NCBI GenBank assembly: GCA_021791995.1 | Contig: JAJYVN010000151.1 | Coordinates: 1 to 7,185, forward strand | Reading direction: 5' to 3' | Origin: Bacillota bacterium | Lineage (GTDB): Bacteria; Bacillota; Sulfobacillia; RBS10-35; JAJYVN01 | DNA: 7,185 nt | Translations under genes and position numbers: made by a program | Shown here: positions 1-5,635 of the stretch, in pieces | Layout: each line of letters starts with the position of its first letter | How positions within the stretch are numbered: position 1 is the stretch's first letter | The notes under the pieces: model-generated | The model's database searches: none | Told to the model about the DNA's origin: nothing | Seen by the model: only the letters and a program-made list of their open reading frames with translations

Positions 1-775
1 GGAGAGGGAACCATGGGCAACCGGCGTAAGCCGGATTGGGGCGGCACGAACAACGGTTGTCGCGGTTTGTCAGGCAAATCGGGCAGCAGTTGACACCACC
101 ACCCCGGTCGCATCCCATGGTTTCACCCACTCGAGTCCAAAGGATGCTGAAGATAAGGTGCTTCACCTGAACCAAGCGACAGATCAGAAACCGCGCCAAC
201 GAACGAATGCAGCCGGATCATGCATGAATGGTCGCACCATCTGATGGAAGCATTCCGGTCCTCACTGTGCCATGCCGCTGCGTCCTAACCGACTGCAGCG
301 AGCAAAAGAGCGGCGGCCGTGCAGGCCAAATCGTGTATCGGCGCATGACGATATGATCCTGCATTACGGTAGCGCGTGATGTGTTCGTGCCGGAACCGCG
401 CCTCGTCTCGCCTGTCAATGGTTGCTTTAAAACGGACACTTTTGGCCAGTGAAAACCAGCGAACGAATTGGGAATAGAAGCAGAGTCTGGGGCCAGGGAA
501 ATAGCCTTTCTACCGTCAGGTTGTCGGCTGGCGGCCGACGCGAGGAGGGTGCATAGCGGCGAGGGCTCTGTCGGCCTTCAACGCGGCCGAGGCGGCCGCT
601 ACTCGTCGTGCCATCGACGATGATCGTTGGGGGTCTTACCACACCGAAGCGTGGGAGGGAAACCAGTGGCAAGCCGCGCAAGACGGATGGGGGCAACGCC
701 AACCGTAGACGTCCGGGGTTGGCAGTCTACTACGGCTCGTACGGACACCACGATTCTCAGATGGCACCTCGACGG
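1..775. other. Left-edge region with no supported gene
   Basis: I find no recognisable protein, tRNA or rRNA here. The frame starting at base 2 stays open from the window edge to a TGA at 242-244 (80 residues, no start in the window). It could be the tail of a gene lying to the left or chance. A 26-codon ATG frame (13-93) preceded by GGAGAGGG is another weak candidate. The strand-minus frames around 218-439 and 427-702 and the plus frame at 608-829 encode low-complexity, Arg/Pro-rich peptides with no family resemblance. A hairpin CCGGC-GTAA-GCCGG (21-34) and a GC-rich stretch near 585-600 with overlapping GCGGCC words are the only local structures that stand out. The region may be intergenic, decayed or RNA-coding; the sequence does not decide. 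Confidence 0.5.
21..34 (+). other. GNRA-tetraloop hairpin
   Basis: Five G-C-rich pairs (CCGGC with GCCGG) close a GTAA loop, which as RNA is a GNRA tetraloop. This is typical of structured RNAs but is also common by chance in GC-rich DNA. There is no T-tract after it, so it is not an intrinsic terminator. Its function is unknown. Confidence 0.3.
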
Positions 776-806
776 TTGCCACGTTGCCGGGGCATGGGGG
801 TATGCT
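776..806 (+). promoter_or_regulatory. Candidate promoter of the PEBP-family gene
   Basis: TTGCCA (776-781) and TATGCT (801-806) resemble sigma-70 -35 and -10 boxes with a 19-base spacer, slightly longer than optimal. Transcription would start near 813, which leaves the GGGGGTGA ribosome binding site (822-829) in a short leader ahead of the TTG at 835. The -10 covers the ATG at 802, so that ATG could not then be the start. The match is moderate and unsupported by anything else. Confidence 0.3.
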
Positions 807-834
807 GGTTCCTGAAGATGTGGGGGTGACTTGC

Positions 835-1311
835 TTGGGTTTTGCGTTATCGGATCTGCAGTTGTCTAGTGATGCGTTTCCGGGGGGCGGTCGAATTCCC
901 GAACGGTATACCGGCATTGGGAAGGATGTCTCCCCACCGCTCCGCTGGAGCAACGTTCCGGTGGAAACACGTTCCTTCGCCCTGTTCTGCCACGACCCGG
1001 ATGCGCCCCTTGTGCTGCCGGGGTCCTATGGTTTCACGCACTGGGTGCTGTATAACATCCCGGGATCGGTCCGAGAACTCCCGGAAGCCGTTGATCAATA
1101 CACCCTCGGACGGGGCGATTTTGGCAAGGACCGATATGGTGGACCGCTACCGCCACCGGGGCACGGCGTTCATCACTACTACTTCTGGCTGGCTGCGCTT
1201 GGTTTGCAGATCTCCCTTCCGCCCGGATTGACACTCCGGCAGCTTCTGGGGCAGATCGAACCGCACGTGATCGGCATGAATCGTCTGGTGGGTATTTTCG
1301 AACGCAGCTGA
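835..1311 (+). CDS. YbhB/YbcL family Raf-kinase-inhibitor-like (PEBP) protein
   Basis: This is a member of the phosphatidylethanolamine-binding protein superfamily, bacterial YbhB/YbcL branch. These are small soluble proteins with an anion- or phosphoryl-binding pocket; the physiological ligand is usually unknown. Visible hallmarks are DPDAP (residues 54-58), the HW pair (69-70), DFGKDRYGGPLPPPG (95-109) and GVHHYYFWLAAL (111-122), which together build the ligand pocket. I chose the TTG at 835 because GGGGGTGA (822-829), close to the anti-Shine-Dalgarno complement, lies 5 bases upstream. The resulting 158 residues equal the usual length of E. coli YbhB. In-frame alternatives are TTG 784, ATG 802, and GTG 820 or 826; none has a comparable site. 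There is no signal peptide with this start, so the product is probably cytoplasmic. The gene converges on glyA with a shared stem-loop between them. Family assignment is firm, start less so. Confidence 0.9.
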   Translation: MGFALSDLQLSSDAFPGGGRIPERYTGIGKDVSPPLRWSNVPVETRSFALFCHDPDAPLVLPGSYGFTHWVLYNIPGSVRELPEAVDQYTLGRGDFGKDRYGGPLPPPGHGVHHYYFWLAALGLQISLPPGLTLRQLLGQIEPHVIGMNRLVGIFERS

Positions 1312-1357
1312 CAGCTCGCGGGGAGGGACGGTGTTCCCGCCCCTCCCCGCGAGCTGT
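1311..1357. terminator. Perfect 17-bp stem-loop between convergent genes
   Basis: The arms at 1311-1327 and 1341-1357 are exact reverse complements (17 bp, mostly G-C) around a 13-base loop. The structure begins on the last base of the PEBP gene's TGA and ends one base before the complement of the glyA stop, so it fills the whole gap. This is the position of a bidirectional terminator. Neither side is followed by a T-tract, so termination would not be by the canonical intrinsic mechanism; it may act instead as an RNA 3'-end stabiliser or a block against antisense read-through. Confidence 0.6.
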
Positions 1358-2602
1358 TCACTCTGCCAGGCCAGGGGCGGGAAAGGCACGGCAAAACTCC
1401 CGTACTTCCGCCGAAATGGCCTTCTGAAGATCCTCGTTTTCCACATCCTGCAGCACGCGGTTCATCCAGGCCGCAATCTGTTGCATCTCCGCTTCCTTCA
1501 TGCCGCGTGAGGTGACGGAGGGGGTTCCAAGGCGGATCCCGCTTGGACTGAACGCGGGGCGGGGGTCGAACGGAACGGCATTGGCGTTGCAAATGATGCC
1601 AGCGCGATCAAGGGCTTTGGCGGCTTTTTTACCCAGGATTCCGCGGTTTGTCAGATCGATCAACAGTAGGTGGTTATCCGTGCCCCCAGAGACGAGGTCG
1701 TAGCCGTGTTCGAGCAGATGCTGTGCAAGTGCTTGGGCGTTCCGCACGGTCTGTCGGCCATATTCGCGAAACTCCTCGGAGGCCGCTTCCTTCAGAGCGA
1801 CGGCGATGGCGGCGGTCGTGTGGTTATGCGGCCCACCCTGCAGCCCGGGGAAGACGGCCTTGTCGATTGCAGCGGCGAGATCCGCACCGCAGAGGATCAT
1901 GGCCCCGCGCGGCCCTCGTAGGGTTTTGTGGGTTGTGGTCATGACCACGTCGGCATGAGGCAGTGGGCTTGGATGGACTCCCGCAACCACTAGACCCGCG
2001 ATGTGCGAGATGTCGGCCAAAAAGTGTGCGCCGACCTCGTGCGCAATCTCGCCGAAGGCCGCGAAGTCCAGTTCGCGCGGGTAAGCGGAGGCGCCGGCCA
2101 CGAGCATCTTGGGTCGGTGCGCTCGAGCGATCTGGCGCACCTCGTCCATATCGATACGTCCCGTTTCTTTGCGAACTCCATAGCGTACGGGGTTCCAAAA
2201 GCGTCCCGTCATGCTGACGTCGGATCCGTGGGTCAGATGTCCCCCGTGTGCAAGGGCCATGCCCAGGATGGTATCTCCCGGCTCCAATAGGGCGCAGTAG
2301 ACGGCGAAGTTCGCGGGTGAACCGGAATAGGGCTGCACGTTGGCGTGTTCTGCCCCGAAGAGTTCCTCGGCGCGGGTGACGGCGAGGCGCTCTACACGGT
2401 CGATGTATCGTTGGCCCTCGTAGTAACGTTTGCCCGCGTAGCCTTCCGAATACTTGTTCTGCAAGACGCTGCCGGAAGCCTCCAGCACCGCCTGCGAGGT
2501 GTAGTTTTCGGACGGAATCAGGCGGATGGAGCTACGCTGATAGCGCTCCTCGCGCTCGATGATCTCATACAACTCCGGGTCGGTCCTCTTCAATGCTTCC
2601 AT
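1358..2602 (-). CDS. glyA: Serine hydroxymethyltransferase (GlyA)
   Basis: A cytoplasmic PLP enzyme that interconverts serine plus tetrahydrofolate with glycine plus 5,10-methylene-tetrahydrofolate, the main source of one-carbon units. At 414 residues it has the full family length. The PLP lysine is K226 in the TTTHKTLRGPRG motif (222-233), with H225 before it; D197 and H200 (DISH) belong to the cofactor site. NKYSEGYAGKRYYEG (49-63) carries the substrate-binding Tyr and Glu, and HGGHLTHG (119-126) holds the ring-stacking His. Near the C-terminus SGIRLGTPSVTSRGM contains the Arg that binds the substrate carboxylate. I chose the ATG at 2602 by family N-terminus; a TTG one codon upstream is possible. 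The ribosome binding site is weak and close (AGGG, 2610-2607, 4 bases away) and may be masked by leader structure. It lies downstream of the sulfatase operon on the same strand, 163 bp away. Confidence 0.98.
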   Translation of the reverse strand: MEALKRTDPELYEIIEREERYQRSSIRLIPSENYTSQAVLEASGSVLQNKYSEGYAGKRYYEGQRYIDRVERLAVTRAEELFGAEHANVQPYSGSPANFAVYCALLEPGDTILGMALAHGGHLTHGSDVSMTGRFWNPVRYGVRKETGRIDMDEVRQIARAHRPKMLVAGASAYPRELDFAAFGEIAHEVGAHFLADISHIAGLVVAGVHPSPLPHADVVMTTTHKTLRGPRGAMILCGADLAAAIDKAVFPGLQGGPHNHTTAAIAVALKEAASEEFREYGRQTVRNAQALAQHLLEHGYDLVSGGTDNHLLLIDLTNRGILGKKAAKALDRAGIICNANAVPFDPRPAFSPSGIRLGTPSVTSRGMKEAEMQQIAAWMNRVLQDVENEDLQKAISAEVREFCRAFPAPGLAE

Positions 2603-2643
2603 CAATCCCTGGTAAAGCAGCGTGGTGCCACCACGCCGTCCAC
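2602..2643 (-). CDS. Possible 13-codon leader ORF overlapping the glyA start
   Basis: A GTG at 2643 opens a frame of 13 codons (MDGVVAPRCFTRD) that ends in TGA sharing its final A with the glyA ATG (TGATG), an arrangement suited to translational coupling. A strong Shine-Dalgarno, AAAGGAGG (2666-2659), lies upstream but 15 bases from the GTG, which is too far for efficient use. The peptide has no run of Ser or Gly codons of the sort an attenuator would need. It may be chance; the orphan ribosome binding site is the better observation. Confidence 0.2.
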   Translation of the reverse strand: MDGVVAPRCFTRD

Positions 2644-2652
2644 CCGACCAGG
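2608..2652 (-). promoter_or_regulatory. glyA leader structure that can mask the start site; T-box-like core
   Basis: Read on the minus strand, CCTGGT (2652-2647) can pair with ACCAGG (2613-2608), and the second arm includes most of the glyA Shine-Dalgarno AGGG. Inside this helix lies a perfect palindrome, GCGTGGTG-G-CACCACGC (2636-2620). Its centre contains TGGCACC, which fits the T-box core UGGNACC; GTGGTGGCACCACG matches 11 of the 13 defined positions of the T-box consensus. The variable base is C, which would pair with a G73 discriminator such as that of tRNA-Ser. However, I do not see a convincing stem I with a specifier loop, nor the usual downstream CGTCCC-type antiterminator partner. 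A simple translational hairpin is therefore at least as likely as a T-box. Confidence 0.35.
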
Positions 2653-2678
2653 TTGTGGCCTCCTTTAGCCGCGAATTT

Positions 2679-2692
2679 TGCCCCGTGGGGCA
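2679..2692 (-). other. Short GC hairpin in the glyA upstream region
   Basis: TGCCCC (2692-2687 on the minus strand) and GGGGCA (2684-2679) form an inverted repeat around two bases, realistically five pairs with a four-base loop. It is followed by AAAATT rather than a T-tract, so it is not an intrinsic terminator for the sulfatase operon. It could be an upstream stem of a structured glyA leader. A second possible long-range stem is CGGACA (2752-2747) with TGTCCG (2710-2705). I see no good promoter in this gap. Confidence 0.3.
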
Positions 2693-2765
2693 CCGGCAAC
2701 AGGCGGACAGTGCGTCGACCGCAAACGATGATCAGCGTACCGCAAAGGGTGTCCGTTGTGCAGTC

Positions 2766-4169
2766 TTAGACCAGATTGCTGCCCTGCCAACGCTCCCCCA
2801 AGTGTTGCGCCTGCTTGCGTACCTGGCGCAACCCTCCGACGGTTGCGGAGAAGTTGCGTGGACGATGCAGGTAGTTGGCGGGCAGAGGACCGCCCAGAAG
2901 CGCCTCAACGCGCTCCGCCGCGTGTCGCACGATGTCGGGGTGATGGGCCGCGACGTTTTCCTTCTCCTGTGGGTCGGCCAAAAGATCATAGAGCCGGACG
3001 TCTCTGAGGTTCACGGTATCGAGGATCAGATTCCAGCGGCTATCCCGGACGGAGACCCACGTCTCCCAACCGGTGATGACATGATCGCGCGGTTGCACCG
3101 CTTGGTCCATGGGCCAGACGTTACGGCCGTCGAGTGGGGGGTGTCCGACTCCCAAGAGACCGAGAAGGGTTGGCACGATGTCATGGTTCTGCACGAAGTC
3201 GGTGACCGAATGGTGCCTTGAGAGATCCGGGTGGGTCACAAGCCAATTGATCTGTGTGTTGTAGCGGTGGGGGCGGCTCGCGGCTTTGCCAAAGCGCTCC
3301 TGATCCCAGAGCTCTGTTCCGTGGTCGGAGAGGATGACGATGACCGTGTCCGCCAAGGCCCCCGATCGTTGCACACGCTCGAGAAACCGCCCCAACTGTT
3401 CGTCGCAGAATGTCACATACCCCTTGTACAGCGCCTGGGTGCGAAGAATGTCCTGCTCGGTCGGGTTGGTACCGTTCAGCGTCTGGGGGACGATGTGATC
3501 GAGGAGCCCCTCCCCGGAGGCGTAGGCGTCGGCGAAACGCGTTGGTGGATCCCAGAACTCATGCGGGGAGAAGCTGTCGACCCAGAGGAAATAGGGTTGG
3601 TTTTTGCGGTTGCCCTCCACCCACTCCGCGGCGCGCTCGAACACCTGTGCGGCGAAGTAGTCGCGGTCGCTCTGGCGATTGCGGACCTGATACAGGTAGG
3701 ACGATGGTGCGATACGCCTTCCGGCGTGGGGCGACGGATCGACAAACGAGGTGCTGCCGAGTTCATGGGTGTCGCCCTCCTGTCCGCGGATGAACTCCCA
3801 TGACACAAACCCACGGTGGAAGTTCATGCTGGGTTTGAACATGTGCCAGAGGTCCGTGACCAGTCCCGTGACATACCCCCGGCGGTACAGATACTCCGCA
3901 ATGGTCGTCTGTGACTCCGGGATAGCATGCCAGCCCAAGAGGTTTGGCTGCGAGCCGCGATCTCCGATGTTGTGGTTCCATGGATAGCTACGCATGCCGG
4001 TGAATGCGGCACGACGGAACGGGATCGTCGGCAACCCCTCGGCCCAGGCGTTCTCGAAGACCACTGCTTGCTCGGCGAAGTGGTCGAGATGCGGGGTTGC
4101 GGCAAGGTCGGTGCTCACGGCGTCGCGGCGCAGCGTGTCAAAGCAGATCACGATGGCGTTGGGTGTCAT
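2766..4169 (-). CDS. Sulfatase-family (alkaline phosphatase superfamily) protein with Thr at the formylglycine site
   Basis: A 467-residue protein of the sulfatase fold. The N-terminal metal Asp is in CFDTLRRDAVS (D11), the second half of the metal site in SDHGTEL (D282, H283), the active-site His in SFSPHEFWDPP (H203), and a Lys at K295. Where sulfatases have C/S-x-P-x-R, this protein has T48-I-P-F-R52 (LPTIPFRRAAFTG). Thr cannot become formylglycine, so classical sulfate-ester hydrolysis is doubtful. Thr is the nucleophile in related phosphoryl-transfer members such as NPP, LtaS and EptA, so a phosphatase or phosphodiesterase role is an inference. The start at 4169 overlaps the previous stop by ATGA, with AGGAG (4183-4179) 9 bases upstream; the frame's 99-codon upstream extension lies inside the neighbour and is rejected. 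No signal peptide is seen. It shares WEFIRGQE (124-131) and other motifs with the preceding gene and is its tandem paralogue. Exact substrate unknown. Confidence 0.9.
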   Translation of the reverse strand: MTPNAIVICFDTLRRDAVSTDLAATPHLDHFAEQAVVFENAWAEGLPTIPFRRAAFTGMRSYPWNHNIGDRGSQPNLLGWHAIPESQTTIAEYLYRRGYVTGLVTDLWHMFKPSMNFHRGFVSWEFIRGQEGDTHELGSTSFVDPSPHAGRRIAPSSYLYQVRNRQSDRDYFAAQVFERAAEWVEGNRKNQPYFLWVDSFSPHEFWDPPTRFADAYASGEGLLDHIVPQTLNGTNPTEQDILRTQALYKGYVTFCDEQLGRFLERVQRSGALADTVIVILSDHGTELWDQERFGKAASRPHRYNTQINWLVTHPDLSRHHSVTDFVQNHDIVPTLLGLLGVGHPPLDGRNVWPMDQAVQPRDHVITGWETWVSVRDSRWNLILDTVNLRDVRLYDLLADPQEKENVAAHHPDIVRHAAERVEALLGGPLPANYLHRPRNFSATVGGLRQVRKQAQHLGERWQGSNLV

Positions 4170-5635
4170 TCGGCCATTCTCCTCTCGATCAGTCCCAACC
4201 GCTCGAACTGCGAGGGCGGCGCCCCGATCGCGCGCAGCCAGTCGACGAGCGCCTGACGCAATCGCGCGGCATCCGCCGGCAGCTCCACCGATCGATCGTG
4301 CGTCTCGCCGGAGTCTAAGAGTTGGGTCTGCATGGGACCACGGACCCAGTCGATCGGGTAGCGAACGGCAGCGGGCTCGAAGGGGCCCACACCCCGAGGT
4401 CGGAGGAAGGAGGGCGCTTCCGGCCCGTACCAATAGAGCGGGGTGTTGTCCTGCGTCGGCGGCCATTGGTGCAGTGTGAGGATTCCGTCGGTGACAGCGA
4501 TGGACTCCCCGAATTTGCCGAAGGCCGCGACAGGCCGGATGGCCGAGCCCTGGCCGAGGAGATGGGGGACGAGGCTCCGACCATGGGTTCCCTCTGGCAG
4601 CGGAACGCCCAGGAGGTCGGCCACGGTGGCAAAGAGGTCCACGGTCTGCGTCAGGTGCGGAACACGCAGTCGGCCGCCACGGCTTTCCGGGTGATAGGCC
4701 AGAAAGGGGATATGCCCGAGCGGTCGATAGAGTGTGCTGTCTCCGTGGGTGGCGGAAGGCTTGCCAATCATGCCGTGTTCCCCAAAGAGGTGACCATGGT
4801 CTGTCGTCACGAGGATGACGGTGTCATCCAGTCGGCCGAGGTCCGCGCAGGTCTCAAGCAGTCGCCCAAAGCAGTCGTCCACAAGGGCGACTTCCGCACT
4901 GTAGAGACGCCGGATGCCCGCCAACTCCTCAGGGGTGTAGCGATCGGCTCGACCATAGATCGGCCAGGGGATGCACGCCTCCGCAGGCGGTGCCCCGGCC
5001 CGTTCCCGGAAGGGGCTCGGTGGATCAAAGGGCTCATGCGGGTCGAAACAATCTACCAAAAGGAAGAATGGCCTACGCGGCGTTGGGTTGTCGCGTAGCC
5101 ACTGAGAAGCCGCCGTAAGGGTGCGCGCACAGAAGGTGTCTTGGGGGCTCTTCCAGTGGAGGCCGTTTCGCCGATCCTGTGTGTTCCGGAAGTACCTTTC
5201 CCATCGCCGATGCACCTTGGTTTCACCGGGACCGGGCCAGAGCACCGGAGATTCCGGGGTGATCATCGCGTCATCCTCTTGGCCGCGGATAAATTCCCAT
5301 CCCTCAAAGCCGAAGTGATAGTTTCCCGCCCCCGGCTGGAAGAGGTGGTAGTGGTCGGTGATCAGCATCGTGGCTACACCGCTCTGGGACAAAAGCCGCG
5401 GCAGCGTTGGCTCCCCCGGGAGCACCGGGCCCCAACCGCGAAACGGGAACTCGTAGCGACCGGTCCACAGCTCATGGCGGGCGGGCATGCAGGGGTAGCT
5501 GCCGATGTAGTGCTGGTCGAAGACGACGCCGAGGTCAGCCAATCGCTCGAAAGCGGGTGTGGGCACGGGTGTCGGTTCGTAGGCGGAGACAGCGTCCCGG
5601 CGCAGCGTATCCGCCAACAGTACGATCACGTTCAT
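4166..5635 (-). CDS. Sulfatase, Cys-type (type I, formylglycine-dependent)
   Basis: A 489-residue sulfatase. The catalytic motif C49-M-P-A-R53 followed by HELWTGR (54-60) is a standard C-x-P-x-R signature, whose Cys is oxidised to formylglycine by FGE or a radical-SAM maturase. Metal ligands are expected from D9 (LLADTLRRD) and D279-H280 (TTDHGHLFGEHG), with H200 in DCFDPHEPFDPP and K292 completing the usual set. The first metal motif has a single Asp (ADT) instead of the common ADD. No signal peptide precedes MNVIVLLADT, so the enzyme and its maturation are probably cytoplasmic, which is unusual for a polysaccharide sulfatase. The start at 5635 overlaps the upstream stop (ATGA) and has GGAGGTG (5650-5644) 8 bases before it; its own stop overlaps the next start in the same way. 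It lies between a GHL10-like protein and a Thr-type paralogue. Substrate cannot be read from the sequence; phosphonate or phosphodiester hydrolases share this fold. Confidence 0.93.
   Translation of the reverse strand: MNVIVLLADTLRRDAVSAYEPTPVPTPAFERLADLGVVFDQHYIGSYPCMPARHELWTGRYEFPFRGWGPVLPGEPTLPRLLSQSGVATMLITDHYHLFQPGAGNYHFGFEGWEFIRGQEDDAMITPESPVLWPGPGETKVHRRWERYFRNTQDRRNGLHWKSPQDTFCARTLTAASQWLRDNPTPRRPFFLLVDCFDPHEPFDPPSPFRERAGAPPAEACIPWPIYGRADRYTPEELAGIRRLYSAEVALVDDCFGRLLETCADLGRLDDTVILVTTDHGHLFGEHGMIGKPSATHGDSTLYRPLGHIPFLAYHPESRGGRLRVPHLTQTVDLFATVADLLGVPLPEGTHGRSLVPHLLGQGSAIRPVAAFGKFGESIAVTDGILTLHQWPPTQDNTPLYWYGPEAPSFLRPRGVGPFEPAAVRYPIDWVRGPMQTQLLDSGETHDRSVELPADAARLRQALVDWLRAIGAPPSQFERLGLIERRMAE

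Noticed and set aside
427..702. 91-residue minus-strand frame
   Set aside because: Low-complexity composition, no domain resemblance and no convincing ribosome binding site; overlapping frames of similar size exist on the other strand.
2606..2765. Glycine, tetrahydrofolate or SAM-type riboswitch upstream of glyA
   Set aside because: I looked for the conserved cores I know for these classes and did not find them; only the T-box-like core and simple hairpins are present.
2622..3221. 199-residue + strand frame across the glyA leader and sulfatase end
   Set aside because: Mostly antisense to the Thr-type sulfatase with no recognisable motif; best explained as a shadow.
4170..4466. 99-codon N-terminal extension of the Thr-type sulfatase frame
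   Set aside because: It lies wholly inside the upstream sulfatase, is Arg/Ala/Pro-rich, and the fold begins at MTPNAIVICFD with a good ribosome binding site before 4169.
4322..5098. 258-residue open frame on the + strand
   Set aside because: Antisense to the Cys-type sulfatase, with no family motifs. It is a codon-bias shadow of the real gene, which carries all catalytic motifs.
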